Shown: positions 8,811 to 19,325 of the stretch, in pieces
Layout: the number at the start of each line of letters is the position of its first letter
Numbering within the stretch: position 1 is the first letter of the stretch
Origin: Algibacter pacificus
Lineage (GTDB): Bacteria > Bacteroidota > Bacteroidia > Flavobacteriales > Flavobacteriaceae
NCBI RefSeq assembly: GCF_008033385.1
Contig: NZ_VOGY01000014.1
Span: 41,853-105,852 of the forward strand
Direction of reading: 5' to 3'
Length of the DNA stretch: 64,000 nt
Position numbers and translations under genes: made by a program
The notes under the pieces: generated by a model
Database searches by the model: none
What the model was told of the DNA's origin: nothing
The model's input: only the letters and a program-made list of their open reading frames with translations

Positions 8811-9701
8811 ATGACTTTTAAACCATTTACCGATTATCTTCTGCTGGAAAAAAACTATTCCGCATTAACGGTAAATGCCTATCAATCCGATTTAAAAGCC
8901 TTTTCAAAATACATAAAAACAGAATTCGATGATGATTCTATCGATCATGTAAACTATGCCCAAATTAGAAATTGGATTGTTTCATTGGTAGAAAGTGGAA
9001 TTTCAAATAGAAGTATTAATCGGAAAATTTCATCATTAAACACCTATTATAAATTTCTTTTAAAAGTTGGCGATATCCAGTTAAACCCTTTAGCAAAACA
9101 CCGCGCCTTAAAAACCAGTAAAAAAATACAAGTGCCATTTTCGGAAACTGAAGTGCAAAACGTGTTAAGCGATTTTAATTTTGGAACCGATTTTGAAAGC
9201 CTTCGTAATAAACTTATTATCGAGCTATTCTATTCAACAGGCATACGAAGAATAGAACTGGTGGAGTTGGAGGTAGCGCGTTTCGATATAGAAAATAAAA
9301 CTTTAAAAGTTTTAGGAAAAAGAAATAAAGAACGCACAATCCCTTTAATACCATCGGTTATTCAAACATGTAAAAGTTACTTAAAAGCAAGAAATAAATT
9401 AGAAAAAATAGTCGATTCTGATAAATTGTTTTTAACCCAAAAAGGTGTTAAAATATATGAAATACTTGTTTACAGAATAATTAATGAGTACTTTAGTTTA
9501 GCATCTTCAAAGGTAAAACGAAGCCCACATATACTAAGGCATTCTTTTGCAACACATTTGTTAAATCAAGGTGCAGATTTAAATGCTGTTAAAGAGCTCC
9601 TTGGCCATTCAAGTTTAGCAGCCACACAAGTCTATACCCATAATAGTATTGCTGAATTAAAAAAGGTCCATATTAATGCTCATCCCAGAAGTAAAAAATA
9701 A
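8811..9701 (+). CDS. xerC: Tyrosine recombinase, XerC/XerD type
   Basis: A 296-residue recombinase of normal Xer length. The N-terminal SAM-like core-binding domain (about 1-95) is followed by the catalytic domain. The tyrosine-recombinase residues are all visible: R146 (TGIRRIEL), K170 (VLGKRNKER), H240 and R243 (HILRHSFATHLL), H266 (LLGHSS) and nucleophile Y275 (QVYTH). By family it would resolve chromosome dimers at dif with a partner. Its place beside hpf and the tuf operon, with no phage or mobile genes near, speaks for a housekeeping Xer and not an integrase. Whether it should be named XerC or XerD cannot be decided from sequence reading alone. Confidence 0.9.
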   Translation: MTFKPFTDYLLLEKNYSALTVNAYQSDLKAFSKYIKTEFDDDSIDHVNYAQIRNWIVSLVESGISNRSINRKISSLNTYYKFLLKVGDIQLNPLAKHRALKTSKKIQVPFSETEVQNVLSDFNFGTDFESLRNKLIIELFYSTGIRRIELVELEVARFDIENKTLKVLGKRNKERTIPLIPSVIQTCKSYLKARNKLEKIVDSDKLFLTQKGVKIYEILVYRIINEYFSLASSKVKRSPHILRHSFATHLLNQGADLNAVKELLGHSSLAATQVYTHNSIAELKKVHINAHPRSKK

Positions 9702-9760
9702 ATTAAGCCGTAGTTGTTAATTACAACTTAAAAAAAATGTTTAACTAAAAATATACAAGT

Positions 9761-10063
9761 ATGAAAGTAAACACGCAATCTGTGAATTTTAATGCCGATC
9801 AAAAGCTGATAGATTTTATTCAAAAACGAATGGATAAACTTGATTTATTTTATGATAAAGTTATTAAATCCGATGTTTTTTTAAAATTAGAAAATACAAG
9901 TGATAAAGAGAACAAAATATTTGAAGCAAGAGTAAGTGTGCCAGGGGATAGTTTTGTGGTTAAAAAGCAATGTAAAAGTTTTGAAGAAGGGGCCGATATG
10001 GCAATAGCATCTTTAGAACGTCAATTAAAAAAACGAAAAGAAAAATTAAGAGCACATCTATAG
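9761..10063 (+). CDS. hpf: Ribosome hibernation-promoting factor, short form
   Basis: A 100-residue HPF/YfiA-family protein (also called raiA), starting MKVNTQSVNFNADQKLIDFI and ending with the basic KKRKEKLRAHL tail. Only the N-terminal HPF domain is present; the long-form dimerisation domain is absent. It binds the decoding and tRNA sites of idle ribosomes and protects them in stationary phase. It lies 59 bases after the recombinase gene, so the two may share a transcript, and before the tRNA-tuf operon. Confidence 0.93.
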   Translation: MKVNTQSVNFNADQKLIDFIQKRMDKLDLFYDKVIKSDVFLKLENTSDKENKIFEARVSVPGDSFVVKKQCKSFEEGADMAIASLERQLKKRKEKLRAHL

Positions 10064-10243
10064 TTTACTTGTGTTTTAATCGATGTAGTGTAATTAGAAG
10101 CATTTTTAATAAATTTGAGTTAAAACCAAGGTTGTTACTGAGGTTTTCGAAGGATTTGTAAAATGAATGCTCTAAATATTTAAGCGTTTTTTGGTGTATT
10201 TTAAAAATAGTTTGAAATTATATAAAAATTTATTAAAAAAATG

Positions 10244-10274
10244 TTTTGAATATTTAAATAAATCTATACATTTG
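10244..10274 (+). promoter_or_regulatory. Promoter of the tRNA-tuf-rpoBC operon
   Basis: TTTTG (10244-10248), an 18-base spacer and TACATTTG (10267-10274) match both parts of the Bacteroidota sigma-A promoter (TTTG / TAnnTTTG). It is the best promoter in the window, as expected for stable RNA and tuf. Transcription should start at about 10280, near or inside the hairpin that follows. Confidence 0.8.
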
Positions 10275-10275
10275 C

Positions 10276-10303
10276 AGTCCGTTAGAAATAGCGGACTTTT
10301 TTT
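10276..10303 (+). terminator. Promoter-proximal hairpin with T tract (possible attenuator)
   Basis: AGTCCGTT (10276-10283) pairs with AGCGGACT (10290-10297) over a 6-base loop and is followed directly by seven T. This is a full terminator shape placed at the very start of the tRNA-tuf transcript and upstream of all its genes. It could be the end of an upstream transcript (hpf) or an attenuator. The promoter in front of it makes either reading possible. Confidence 0.65.
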
Positions 10304-10323
10304 ATGCGTAAAAAAAGTAAAAA

Positions 10324-10397
10324 GCCGATGTAGCTCAGCTGGCTAGAGCAGCTGATTTGTAATCAGCAGGTCGTGGGTTCGAGTCCCTCCATCGGCT
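10324..10397 (+). tRNA. tRNA-Thr (TGT)
   Basis: Complete cloverleaf: 7-bp acceptor GCCGATG/CATCGGC, D arm, anticodon stem CTGAT/ATCAG with TGT at 10358-10360, and T arm GTGGG-TTCGAGT-CCCTC. CCA is not encoded. First gene of the operon. Confidence 0.97.
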
Positions 10398-10460
10398 CTT
10401 TTAAAATCTTAATTATAACTTGTTAAAATTGAGTATTTTAAATTGAAATATTGATTTTTT

Positions 10461-10542
<82 letters not shown>

Positions 10543-10682
10543 CAATTTTATAGGTTAAGTAATTAATCTGAAAAGTTTATTGAAATATTGATATTACCTT
10601 TTAAAGATTTTTGAATCTAAAAAAAAGAGTTCTACTTTTGTCAGAATTCTAAAATTTTAAATTCTAAAATTTTTAATTAAAT

Positions 10683-10755
10683 GCGAGAGTAGCTCAGTTG
10701 GTAGAGCGTCAGCCTTCCAAGCTGAATGTCGCCGGTTCGAACCCGGTCTCTCGCT
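10683..10755 (+). tRNA. tRNA-Gly (TCC)
   Basis: Acceptor GCGAGAG/CTCTCGC, anticodon stem TCAGC/GCTGA with loop CTTCCAA and anticodon TCC at 10716-10718, T arm CCGG-TTCGAA-CCGG. Third tRNA of the operon. Confidence 0.97.
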
Positions 10756-10825
10756 CTAAATATTTACGAGCTATAACTTGTTGTTTCCGAATGAAAAGTT
10801 TAGAATCGGCAATCGTAAATCAACG

Positions 10826-10897
10826 GCCGGTGTAGCTCAGGGGTAGAGCGTTTCCTTGGTAAGGAAGAGGTCACGAGTTCAATTCTCGTCATTGGCT
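10826..10897 (+). tRNA. tRNA-Thr (GGT)
   Basis: 72 bases. Acceptor GCCGGTG pairs with CATTGGC using two G-T pairs; anticodon stem TTTCC/GGAAG with GGT at 10858-10860. Directly upstream of tuf, as thrT is upstream of tufB in Escherichia coli. Confidence 0.96.
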
Positions 10898-10960
10898 CTA
10901 AGTAAAAAATAGAATACACTAATATTATTATATAACAAAGATTAAAATCATTTTAAAAAC

Positions 10961-12148
10961 ATGGCAAAGGCAACTTTCGATCGTTCAAAACCACATTTAA
11001 ATATTGGTACAATTGGACACGTAGATCACGGTAAAACAACTTTAACTGCTGCTATTACTAAAGTATTAGCTGATGCAGGTTTATCAGAAGCAAGATCATT
11101 TGATCAAATTGATAATGCTCCAGAAGAAAAAGAAAGAGGTATAACAATTAATACTTCTCACGTAGAGTATGCAACAGCAAAACGTCATTACGCTCACGTT
11201 GACTGTCCAGGTCACGCCGATTACGTAAAGAACATGGTAACTGGTGCTGCTCAAATGGATGGTGCTATCTTAGTAGTAGCTGCTACAGATGGTCCAATGC
11301 CTCAAACACGTGAGCACATCCTTTTAGGTCGTCAAGTAGGTATTCCTCGTATCGTTGTATTCATGAATAAAGTGGATATGGTTGATGATGAAGAATTACT
11401 TGAATTAGTAGATATGGAAATCAGAGATTTATTATCTTTCTATGAGTACGATGGAGATAATGGACCTGTTATTGCTGGTTCTGCTTTAGGTGCACTTAAC
11501 GGTGAGCAAAAGTGGGTTGATTCTGTGATGGAATTAATGGAAGCTTGTGATGCATGGATTGAAGAGCCACAACGTGAAGTTGATAAAGATTTCTTAATGC
11601 CTATCGAGGATGTATTTTCTATTACTGGTCGTGGTACTGTAGCAACTGGTCGTATTGAGACTGGTATCGCTAACACTGGTGATCCTGTAGAAATTATTGG
11701 TATGGGTGCAGAGAAATTAACATCTACTATTACAGGAATCGAAATGTTCCGTCAAATATTAGATAGAGGTGAAGCTGGTGATAATGCAGGTATCTTATTA
11801 AGAGGTATTGAGAAATCTCAAATCTCTAGAGGTATGGTAATCTGTAAGCCAGGTTCTGTAACACCACACGCTAAATTTAAAGCTGAGGTTTATATCCTTA
11901 AAAAAGAAGAAGGTGGACGTCATACTCCATTCCATAATAACTACCGTCCACAGTTCTACGTACGTACAACTGACGTAACTGGAAACATTGCGCTTCCTGA
12001 TGGTGTTGAAATGGTTATGCCAGGAGACAACTTAACTATTACTGTTGAATTAATTCAACCAATTGCAATGAACGTAGGTTTACGTTTCGCAATTCGTGAA
12101 GGTGGTAGAACTGTTGGTGCTGGTCAGGTAACTGAAATTTTAGACTAA
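10961..12148 (+). CDS. tuf: Elongation factor Tu
   Basis: A 395-residue EF-Tu of normal length. The GTPase motifs are GHVDHGKT (G1), the RGITIN effector region, DCPGH (G3) and NKVD (G4); beta-barrel domains II and III follow, ending [10 protein letters not shown]. It carries aminoacyl-tRNA to the ribosome as the GTP complex. No other tuf copy lies in the window. The leader is A/T-rich with no Shine-Dalgarno. It lies inside the tRNA-Thr/Tyr/Gly/Thr-tuf-tRNA-Trp transcript. Confidence 0.99.
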   Translation: MAKATFDRSKPHLNIGTIGHVDHGKTTLTAAITKVLADAGLSEARSFDQIDNAPEEKERGITINTSHVEYATAKRHYAHVDCPGHADYVKNMVTGAAQMDGAILVVAATDGPMPQTREHILLGRQVGIPRIVVFMNKVDMVDDEELLELVDMEIRDLLSFYEYDGDNGPVIAGSALGALNGEQKWVDSVMELMEACDAWIEEPQREVDKDFLMPIEDVFSITGRGTVATGRIETGIANTGDPVEIIGMGAEKLTSTITGIEMFRQILDRGEAGDNAGILLRGIEKSQISRGMVICKPGSVTPHAKFKAEVYILKKEEGGRHTPFHNNYRPQFYVRTTDVTGNIALPDGVEMVMPGDNLTITVELIQPIAMNVGLRFAIREGGRTVGAGQVTEILD

Positions 12149-12168
12149 TACAGTTTTTAATACATAAA

Positions 12169-12208
12169 AAAGGTTAAGGTGTTCTTTTTTTAGAGTGCCT
12201 TAACCTTT
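12169..12208 (+). promoter_or_regulatory. Intercistronic hairpin after tuf
   Basis: Perfect 11-bp stem AAAGGTTAAGG/CCTTAACCTTT (12169-12179 and 12198-12208) with an 18-base loop. No T run follows and tRNA-Trp starts 5 bases later, so a processing site or weak terminator that separates tuf mRNA from the tRNA is more likely than full termination. Confidence 0.6.
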
Positions 12209-12212
12209 ATTT

Positions 12213-12285
12213 ACGGGCGTAGCTCAGTTGGTAGAGCACTGGTCTCCAAAACCAGGTGTCGGGAGTTCGAGTCTCTCCGCCCGTG
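12213..12285 (+). tRNA. tRNA-Trp (CCA)
   Basis: Acceptor ACGGGCG/CGCCCGT, anticodon stem CTGGT/ACCAG with CCA at 12246-12248, T arm GGGAG-TTCGAGT-CTCTC. It lies between tuf and secE, a conserved position in many bacteria. Confidence 0.97.
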
Positions 12286-12357
12286 CTAAATAAAGGAATT
12301 TATATTCTCAATTAAGTTTTCATTCAATGATAATTGAATGTTTAAAAAAAAGTAAAA

Positions 12358-12552
12358 ATGGCAGGATTTGTAAATTATATAAAGGAATCATTTGGAGAAC
12401 TAAAAAATAATGTGTCATGGCCTACATGGTCAGAAGCACAGAGTTTAACTGTTTTAGTTGCTGTGTTTTCAATTATATTTTCTCTTGCAATTTGGGGAGT
12501 AGATTCGGTTTTTAGTAAGGTTATTACGTTTTACTTTGATTTAATTAAATAG
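12358..12552 (+). CDS. secE: Preprotein translocase subunit SecE
   Basis: A 64-residue short-form SecE: an amphipathic N-terminal helix with the conserved VSWPTWSEA motif and a single membrane helix (about residues 29-58). It is an essential clamp subunit of the SecYEG channel in the inner membrane. nusG starts 8 bases after its stop, the universal secE-nusG order. Confidence 0.97.
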   Translation: MAGFVNYIKESFGELKNNVSWPTWSEAQSLTVLVAVFSIIFSLAIWGVDSVFSKVITFYFDLIK

Positions 12553-12560
12553 AAAAAATT

Positions 12561-13115
12561 ATGTCAGAAGTAAGTGAAAAAAAATGGTACGTGGTACGTG
12601 CTGTAAGTGGTCAAGAAAATAAAATTAAAACTTATATCGAGAATGAAATTGCTCGTTTAGGTCTTACCGATTATGTAGATCAAGTTTTAGTTCCAACGGA
12701 GCGCGTTATGCAAATTCGTAACGGCAAAAAAATTCATAAAGAAAAAGTGTTCTTTCCAGGATATATTATGGTGCAAGCCAATTTAACAGGTGAGGTTCCT
12801 CATATTATCCGTTCAGTAACTAATGTTATTGGGTTTTTAGGTGAAACTAAAGGGGGAGATCCTGTGCCATTACGTCAATCTGAGGTTAATCGAATGTTAG
12901 GTAAAGTTGATGAATTGGCTGTTGAAGAAAGTGCTGTTGTGGCAATTCCATACACTAAAGGAGAAACGGTTAAAGTAATTGACGGTCCTTTTAATGGGTT
13001 TGATGGAACGATTGAAAATATCAATGAAGAAAAGCGTAAGCTCGAGGTTATGGTGAAAATCTTTGGAAGAAAAACACCATTAGAATTAAGCTATATGCAA
13101 GTTGAAAAAGTATAA
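12561..13115 (+). CDS. nusG: Transcription termination/antitermination factor NusG
   Basis: A 184-residue NusG with an NGN domain (WYVVRAVSGQENKIK at the start; FFPGYIMVQ in the middle) and a C-terminal KOW domain (VIDGPFNGFDGTIENI). It binds the RNA polymerase clamp, raises processivity and links transcription to ribosomes or Rho. Followed by the L11-L1 genes. Confidence 0.98.
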   Translation: MSEVSEKKWYVVRAVSGQENKIKTYIENEIARLGLTDYVDQVLVPTERVMQIRNGKKIHKEKVFFPGYIMVQANLTGEVPHIIRSVTNVIGFLGETKGGDPVPLRQSEVNRMLGKVDELAVEESAVVAIPYTKGETVKVIDGPFNGFDGTIENINEEKRKLEVMVKIFGRKTPLELSYMQVEKV

Positions 13116-13185
13116 TAGTGTTACATTAAGATAGATGAATCTTTCGCTTCCAAATGAGGGATAACATCGAATTAAATTATTAAAA

Positions 13186-13623
13186 ATGGCAAAAGAATTA
13201 AGTAAAGTAGTTAAGTTACAAGTTCGGGGAGGTGCTGCGAATCCGTCGCCACCGGTTGGACCCGCTTTAGGAGCTGCAGGTGTTAACATCATGGAGTTCT
13301 GTAAGCAATTCAATGCTAGAACCCAAGATAAAGCAGGTAAAGTATTACCAGTTGCAATATCTGTTTACAAAGACAAATCATTCGACTTTGTAATTAAAAC
13401 ACCTCCTGCGGCAGTTCAATTATTGGAAGCTGCAAAGTTGAAAAAGGGATCTGGAGAGCCAAACCGAAAAAAAGTAGCTAAAGTATCTTGGGATCAGGTT
13501 AAAACCATCGCAGAAGATAAAATGGTAGATTTAAATGCATTTACTATTGAGTCTGCTATGAAAATGGTTGCTGGTACAGCAAGATCTATGGGGATAACTG
13601 TAACAGGGCAATTCCCTAATTAA
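13186..13623 (+). CDS. rplK: 50S ribosomal protein uL11
   Basis: A 145-residue L11 with the proline-rich [20 protein letters not shown] motif of the N-terminal domain and the 23S-binding C-terminal domain ending [10 protein letters not shown]. It is part of the GTPase-associated centre. It begins the rplKAJL block; the 70-base leader before it may hold an L1 site, but I could not prove one. Confidence 0.98.
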   Translation: MAKELSKVVKLQVRGGAANPSPPVGPALGAAGVNIMEFCKQFNARTQDKAGKVLPVAISVYKDKSFDFVIKTPPAAVQLLEAAKLKKGSGEPNRKKVAKVSWDQVKTIAEDKMVDLNAFTIESAMKMVAGTARSMGITVTGQFPN

Positions 13624-13643
13624 TCTATTAAAGACATTAGAAA

Positions 13644-14333
13644 ATGGCAAGATTAACAAAAAAGCAAAAAGAGGCTTTAGCAAAAATTGAAAAGGGAAAA
13701 ATTTATTCTCTTAATGACGCATCTGCACTAGTAAAAGAAATTTCTAATACAAAGTTTGATGCATCAGTAGATCTAGCAGTACGTTTAGGAGTTGATCCTC
13801 GTAAGGCTAACCAAATGGTGAGAGGTGTTGTTTCACTTCCTCATGGAACTGGTAAAGATGTAAAAGTGTTAGCATTAGTAACTCCTGATAAAGAAGCCGA
13901 AGCTAAAGAAGCTGGGGCAGATTACGTTGGTTTAGATGAATACCTTGATAAAATCAAGAGTGGTTGGACAGACGTGGATGTAATTATTACAATGCCGAGT
14001 GTTATGGGGAAATTAGGGCCTTTAGGACGTGTATTAGGTCCTCGTGGCTTAATGCCTAACCCTAAAACAGGTACTGTAACTATGGATGTAGCAAAAGCAG
14101 TAGGAGAGGTGAAAGCTGGTAAAATTGACTTTAAAGTTGATAAAACTGGTATTGTACATGCAGCTATTGGTAAAGCATCTTTTAGTGCTGATAAAATTGC
14201 AGATAATGCAAATGAATTATTAACAACTTTAATGAAACTAAAACCAACTGCATCGAAGGGTGTTTATGTAAAGAGCATTTTTATGTCTGCTACAATGAGC
14301 CCAAGTATAGCTGTTGATCCTAAAATTGGTTAA
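13644..14333 (+). CDS. rplA: 50S ribosomal protein uL1
   Basis: A 229-residue L1 of standard length. The L1 signature is visible in the [20 protein letters not shown] stretch, together with [19 protein letters not shown]. It forms the L1 stalk that moves E-site tRNA and, in other bacteria, represses its own rplKA message. It starts 20 bases after rplK. Confidence 0.98.
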   Translation: MARLTKKQKEALAKIEKGKIYSLNDASALVKEISNTKFDASVDLAVRLGVDPRKANQMVRGVVSLPHGTGKDVKVLALVTPDKEAEAKEAGADYVGLDEYLDKIKSGWTDVDVIITMPSVMGKLGPLGRVLGPRGLMPNPKTGTVTMDVAKAVGEVKAGKIDFKVDKTGIVHAAIGKASFSADKIADNANELLTTLMKLKPTASKGVYVKSIFMSATMSPSIAVDPKIG

Positions 14334-14352
14334 TTAAGTTAAAACTTTTATT

Positions 14353-14874
14353 ATGACAAGAGAAGAAAAATCACAAGTAATTGAGGAGTTAACTGCAGAA
14401 TTAGCGAATAATGCAAATATCTACATTGCAGATATTTCAGGATTAAATGCAGATACTACTTCAAATTTACGTCGTGCTTGTTTTAAAGCAAACGTAAAAT
14501 TAGCAGTTGTAAAAAATACATTACTTGAAAAAGCAATGGAAGCATCGGAAAAAGATTTCGGAGAACTTCCATCTGTATTAAAAGGAAATACATCTGTTAT
14601 GTATTCTGAAACTGGTAATGTGCCAGCGAAACTAATAAAAACATTCCGTAAGAAAGCAGAAAAACCATTATTAAAAGGGGCTTTTATTGAAGAAGCAGTT
14701 TATATTGGGGATGATCAATTAGACATGTTAGTTGATATCAAGTCTAAAGAAGAATTGCTTGGAGAAATTGTAACAATATTACAATCTCCTGCTAAAAACG
14801 TTATTTCTGCACTTAAATCGGGTGGAGGAACTATAGCTGGACTTATCAAAACACTTTCTGAAAAATCAGAATAG
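14353..14874 (+). CDS. rplJ: 50S ribosomal protein uL10
   Basis: A 173-residue L10. The N-terminal RNA-binding domain (KSQVIEELTAELANNANIYI, ADTTSNLRRACFKANVKLAVVKNTLL region) is followed by the C-terminal helix that carries L7/L12 dimers. It is the base of the L12 stalk. It starts 19 bases after rplA. The start context is A/T-rich. Confidence 0.97.
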   Translation: MTREEKSQVIEELTAELANNANIYIADISGLNADTTSNLRRACFKANVKLAVVKNTLLEKAMEASEKDFGELPSVLKGNTSVMYSETGNVPAKLIKTFRKKAEKPLLKGAFIEEAVYIGDDQLDMLVDIKSKEELLGEIVTILQSPAKNVISALKSGGGTIAGLIKTLSEKSE

Positions 14875-14936
14875 TATTAAATAGTACGCACTTTATTACA
14901 AATATATTATTACAAAATTATTAAAACGATAGAAAA

Positions 14937-15311
14937 ATGGCAGATTTAAAAGATTTCGCAGAACAATTAGTTAACCTTACTGTAAAAGAAGTAAATGAGT
15001 TAGCAACTATATTAAAAGATGAGTACGGTATCGAGCCTGCTGCTGCTGCTGCAGTTGCTGTTGCTGGTCCTGCTGCTGGAGGAGAAGCTGAAGAAGCTCA
15101 AACTGAATTTGATGTTATTTTAAAAGCTGCAGGTAGCTCTAAGTTAGCTGTTGTAAAATTAGTTAAAGAATTAACTGGTTTAGGTTTAAAAGAAGCTAAA
15201 GGTTTAGTTGATGATGCACCAAGTGCAATTAAAGAAGCTGTTTCTAAAGATGAAGCAGAAGCGTTAAAAACGCAATTAGAAGAAGCAGGAGCAGAGGTTG
15301 AGTTAAAATAA
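14937..15311 (+). CDS. rplL: 50S ribosomal protein bL12 (L7/L12)
   Basis: A 124-residue L7/L12: N-terminal dimerisation helices, an alanine/glycine-rich hinge ([20 protein letters not shown]), and the C-terminal domain with the conserved [16 protein letters not shown] helix that recruits GTPase factors. It is the last ribosomal gene before a 188-base gap with two hairpins and rpoB. Confidence 0.98.
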   Translation: MADLKDFAEQLVNLTVKEVNELATILKDEYGIEPAAAAAVAVAGPAAGGEAEEAQTEFDVILKAAGSSKLAVVKLVKELTGLGLKEAKGLVDDAPSAIKEAVSKDEAEALKTQLEEAGAEVELK

Positions 15312-15334
15312 GCTTAGCTACTCAATATCATAAG

Positions 15335-15371
15335 GGTTTAGGTCTGGAGCACGCGCTACCAGGCCTAGGCC
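15335..15371 (+). promoter_or_regulatory. GC-rich hairpin between rplL and rpoB
   Basis: A 13-bp stem (15335-15347 with 15359-15371, three G-T pairs) with an 11-base loop that can close further. There is no T run. It occupies the place where Escherichia coli has an RNase III processing site, so a processing hairpin is a fair inference. Confidence 0.6.
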
Positions 15372-15410
15372 ATTTTGTGTATAATAGATATTACGCACAA
15401 AGATTACAAA

Positions 15411-15438
15411 ACAACTCAATTTAATTGAATTGTTTTTT
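15411..15438 (+). terminator. Terminator-like hairpin before rpoB (partial attenuator)
   Basis: ACAACTCAATT and AATTGAATTGT can pair with one mismatch and a tight loop, followed by six T. It is weak (mostly A-T). Being in front of rpoB, it may lower rpoBC transcription relative to rplKAJL, as the known rplL-rpoB attenuator does in Escherichia coli. Confidence 0.5.
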
Positions 15439-15499
15439 GCAGTTTAATTAGTGTTCAAAGCCACTATAACTATTTTTTTAATCATAATTCCGTCCATTG

Positions 15500-18400
15500 A
15501 TGTTGTCAACACAAGCTGAAAGATTAAATTTCTCGTCTATTGTAAATAAGACAGATTACCCAGACTTTTTGGATATTCAGATAAAATCATTCCAAGATTT
15601 TTTCCAATTAGAAACTAAATCTGAAGAAAGAGGTGACGAAGGTTTATATAATACCTTCATGGAAAATTTTCCAATTACCGATTCTCGTAATCAATTCGTA
15701 TTAGAATTTTTAGATTACTTCGTCGATCCACCAAGATATGCTATTGAAGAGTGTATTGAGCGTGGTTTAACATATAGCGTTCCGCTTAAAGCTAGGCTAA
15801 AGTTATATTGTACCGATCCTGAACATGAAGATTTTGAAACTATTGTTCAAGATGTATATTTAGGAACCATTCCTTACATGACACCTTCTGGTACTTTTTG
15901 TATCAATGGTGCTGAGCGTGTTGTTGTTTCTCAATTACACCGTTCACCAGGGGTTTTCTTCGGACAATCTTTCCATGCTAATGGAACAAAATTATATTCA
16001 GCAAGAGTTATTCCTTTCAAAGGATCTTGGATTGAGTTTGCTACGGACATCAATCAAGTGATGTATGCATACATTGATAGAAAGAAAAAATTACCAGTTA
16101 CAACGCTTTTCCGTGCTATCGGTTTTGAGCGTGATAAAGATATTTTAGAGATTTTCGATTTAGCTGAAGAAGTTAAAGTATCGAAGACTGGCTTAAAAAA
16201 GTACTTAGGAAGAAAATTAGCAGCCCGTGTATTAAATACATGGCATGAGGATTTTGTGGATGAAGATACGGGTGAAGTGGTATCTATCGAGCGGAATGAA
16301 ATTGTGCTGGACCGTGATACTATTTTAGATAAAGATAACATAGAAGAAATTCTTGAAGTTGATGTTAAAACGGTTCTTTTACATAAAGAATCTAATGAAC
16401 AAGGCGATTACGCTATTATTCATAACACCCTTCAAAAAGATCCAACAAACTCTGAAAAAGAGGCTGTTGAACATATATATAGACAATTACGTAATGCTGA
16501 GCCGCCAGATGAGGAAACGGCTCGTGGAATAATTGATAAATTATTCTTCTCAGATCAACGTTACTCTTTAGGAGAAGTTGGGCGTTACAGAATGAACAAA
16601 AAATTACAGTTGGATATCGGTATGGATAAGCAAGTGCTTACCAAAGAAGATATCATAACTATTATAAAATACTTAATCGAGCTTATTAACTCTAAAGCAG
16701 AGATTGATGATATTGATCACTTATCTAACCGTCGTGTTCGTACAGTTGGTGAGCAATTATCTTCTCAGTTTGGTGTTGGTTTAGCACGTATGGCACGTAC
16801 TATTCGTGAGCGTATGAACGTTCGTGATAACGAGGTGTTTACTCCAATCGATTTAATTAATGCAAAGACTTTATCGTCTGTAATTAATTCTTTCTTTGGA
16901 ACTAACCAGTTATCTCAGTTTATGGATCAAACCAATCCATTAGGAGAGATAACGCATAAGCGTCGTTTATCGGCTCTTGGACCAGGAGGTCTTTCGAGAG
17001 AAAGAGCAGGGTTCGAGGTTCGTGATGTGCACTATACACACTACGGTCGATTATGTCCAATTGAAACTCCGGAGGGACCCAATATTGGTTTGATTTCTTC
17101 ACTTTCAGTATTTGCTAAAGTGAATTCCATGGGGTTCATCGAAACGCCATATAGAAAAGTAACTGATGGTGTTGTTGATATTCAAAACCCACCTACATAT
17201 TTAAGTGCAGAAGAAGAGGAAGATAAGTTAATTGCTCAAGCAACGGTTAATGTAGATGAAAGTGGAAAAATTTTACATGATAAAGTTATTGCACGTATGG
17301 AAGGTGATTTCCCTGTAATCGAACCTTCAAAGTTAGATTATACCGATGTAGCGCCAAACCAAATTTCATCTATATCGGCATCATTAATTCCTTTTTTAGA
17401 ACATGATGATGCGAATAGAGCCTTAATGGGATCGAACATGATGCGTCAAGCAGTACCTTTATTAAGAGTAGATGCGCCAATTGTTGGAACAGGGTTAGAA
17501 CGTCAAGTAGCATCAGATTCTCGGGTTTTAATTAATGCAGAAGGTACGGGAGAAGTACTTTATGTGGATGCTAACGAGATTAAAATTAGATACGATCGTA
17601 CTGAGGACGAAGCTAAAGTAAGTTTTGATAGCGATGTAAAAACATATAAATTAGTAAAATTCCGTAAAACTAACCAAGGGACATCTATCAACCTAAAACC
17701 AATTGTGGTAAAAGGAGATATGGTTACCAAAGGGCAAGTATTATGTGAAGGTTACGCTACTCAAAAAGGTGAATTAGCGCTTGGTAGAAATATGAAAGTA
17801 GCTTTTATGCCTTGGAAAGGATATAATTTTGAGGATGCGATTGTAATTTCTGAAAAAGTAGTTCGAGAGGATATCTTTACATCAATCCATATCGATGAGT
17901 ATTCTTTAGATGTTAGAGATACAAAATTAGGTAACGAAGAGTTAACCAATGATATTCCTAATGTTTCTGAAGAAGCTACTAAAGATTTGGATGAAAACGG
18001 TATGATTCGTATTGGAGCCGAGGTTAAACCTGGCGATATTCTTATTGGTAAAATTACACCAAAAGGAGAGTCAGACCCTACGCCAGAAGAAAAATTATTA
18101 CGTGCTATCTTTGGTGATAAAGCTGGTGATGTTAAAGATGCCTCTTTAAAAGCATCTCCTTCATTACATGGTGTGGTTATCGAAAAGAAATTGTTTGCAA
18201 GAGCAGTAAAAGATAAGCGTAAAAGAGCTCAAGATAAAGATGATATTTTAGCTTTAGAAGCGCAATTTGACAGAAAGTTTGACGATTTAAAAGATGTTTT
18301 AATCGAAAAACTTTTTAATATCGTAAACGGAAAAACAGCACAAGGTATTTATAATGATTTAGGTGAAGAAGTTTTACCAAAAGGTAAAAAGTTTACTCTT

Positions 18401-19312
18401 AAAATGTTAAACGCTGTTGATGATTATGCCCATTTAGTATCAGGAAAATGGACTACAGATGAGCATACAAATAGATTAGTAGCCGATTTAATTCATAACT
18501 ATAAAATTAAAGAGAACGATTTACAAGGTGCTTTGCGTCGTGAGAAATTTACCATTTCTGTGGGTGATGAATTACCAGCAGGAATTATTAAACTAGCTAA
18601 AGTTTATATTGCTAAAAAACGTAAACTTAAGGTTGGAGATAAAATGGCAGGACGTCACGGTAATAAGGGTATTGTAGCGCGTATTGTTCGCCAAGAAGAT
18701 ATGCCTTTCCTTGAAGATGGAACGCCTGTAGATATTGTGCTAAATCCACTTGGTGTACCATCTCGTATGAATATTGGTCAAATTTATGAAACAGTTCTTG
18801 GGTGGGCTGGTCAAAAATTAGGCCGTACGTTTGCAACACCAATCTTTGATGGTGCGAGTATAGAACAAATTAACGAATTTACAGATGAAGCTGGGATTCC
18901 TAGATATGGACATACTTATTTATACGATGGTGGAACAGGACAGCGTTTCGATCAGCCGGCAACCGTTGGTGTGATTTATATGTTGAAACTTGGTCACATG
19001 GTTGATGATAAAATGCACGCGCGTTCTATTGGACCTTACTCATTAATTACGCAACAGCCTCTTGGTGGTAAAGCACAATTTGGTGGTCAACGTTTTGGTG
19101 AGATGGAAGTATGGGCACTTGAAGCTTATGGCGCATCAAGTACGTTACGAGAAATTTTAACTGTAAAATCTGATGATGTAATTGGTAGAGCTAAAACTTA
19201 CGAAGCTATTGTTAAAGGTGAACCAATGCCAGATCCAGGGTTGCCAGAATCATTCAATGTATTGATGCATGAATTGAAAGGGTTAGCGTTGGATATTAGA
19301 TTAGAGGATTAA
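15500..19312 (+). CDS. rpoB: DNA-directed RNA polymerase subunit beta
   Basis: A 1270-residue beta subunit of Bacteroidota length. The rifampicin pocket (Q470 onward, [20 protein letters not shown]) has wild-type residues. The catalytic-core motifs [41 protein letters not shown] and [12 protein letters not shown], and the C-terminal [13 protein letters not shown] block, are all present. A TTG lies directly before the ATG; I take the ATG at 15500 (MLSTQAERL) because the family starts MLS. It forms the active centre with RpoC. It is separated from rpoC by an 83-base repeat-like hairpin. Confidence 0.98.
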   Translation: MLSTQAERLNFSSIVNKTDYPDFLDIQIKSFQDFFQLETKSEERGDEGLYNTFMENFPITDSRNQFVLEFLDYFVDPPRYAIEECIERGLTYSVPLKARLKLYCTDPEHEDFETIVQDVYLGTIPYMTPSGTFCINGAERVVVSQLHRSPGVFFGQSFHANGTKLYSARVIPFKGSWIEFATDINQVMYAYIDRKKKLPVTTLFRAIGFERDKDILEIFDLAEEVKVSKTGLKKYLGRKLAARVLNTWHEDFVDEDTGEVVSIERNEIVLDRDTILDKDNIEEILEVDVKTVLLHKESNEQGDYAIIHNTLQKDPTNSEKEAVEHIYRQLRNAEPPDEETARGIIDKLFFSDQRYSLGEVGRYRMNKKLQLDIGMDKQVLTKEDIITIIKYLIELINSKAEIDDIDHLSNRRVRTVGEQLSSQFGVGLARMARTIRERMNVRDNEVFTPIDLINAKTLSSVINSFFGTNQLSQFMDQTNPLGEITHKRRLSALGPGGLSRERAGFEVRDVHYTHYGRLCPIETPEGPNIGLISSLSVFAKVNSMGFIETPYRKVTDGVVDIQNPPTYLSAEEEEDKLIAQATVNVDESGKILHDKVIARMEGDFPVIEPSKLDYTDVAPNQISSISASLIPFLEHDDANRALMGSNMMRQAVPLLRVDAPIVGTGLERQVASDSRVLINAEGTGEVLYVDANEIKIRYDRTEDEAKVSFDSDVKTYKLVKFRKTNQGTSINLKPIVVKGDMVTKGQVLCEGYATQKGELALGRNMKVAFMPWKGYNFEDAIVISEKVVREDIFTSIHIDEYSLDVRDTKLGNEELTNDIPNVSEEATKDLDENGMIRIGAEVKPGDILIGKITPKGESDPTPEEKLLRAIFGDKAGDVKDASLKASPSLHGVVIEKKLFARAVKDKRKRAQDKDDILALEAQFDRKFDDLKDVLIEKLFNIVNGKTAQGIYNDLGEEVLPKGKKFTLKMLNAVDDYAHLVSGKWTTDEHTNRLVADLIHNYKIKENDLQGALRREKFTISVGDELPAGIIKLAKVYIAKKRKLKVGDKMAGRHGNKGIVARIVRQEDMPFLEDGTPVDIVLNPLGVPSRMNIGQIYETVLGWAGQKLGRTFATPIFDGASIEQINEFTDEAGIPRYGHTYLYDGGTGQRFDQPATVGVIYMLKLGHMVDDKMHARSIGPYSLITQQPLGGKAQFGGQRFGEMEVWALEAYGASSTLREILTVKSDDVIGRAKTYEAIVKGEPMPDPGLPESFNVLMHELKGLALDIRLED

Positions 19313-19325
19313 TAAAAATAGTATG

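Noticed and set aside
8811..9701. Phage or transposon integrase
   Set aside because: Length, residues and housekeeping neighbours fit a Xer recombinase; no mobile genes or attachment repeats are near.
13116..13185. L1 operator in the leader of rplK
   Set aside because: The 70-base gap is where an L1 site is expected, but I could not fold a convincing copy of the L1-binding motif.
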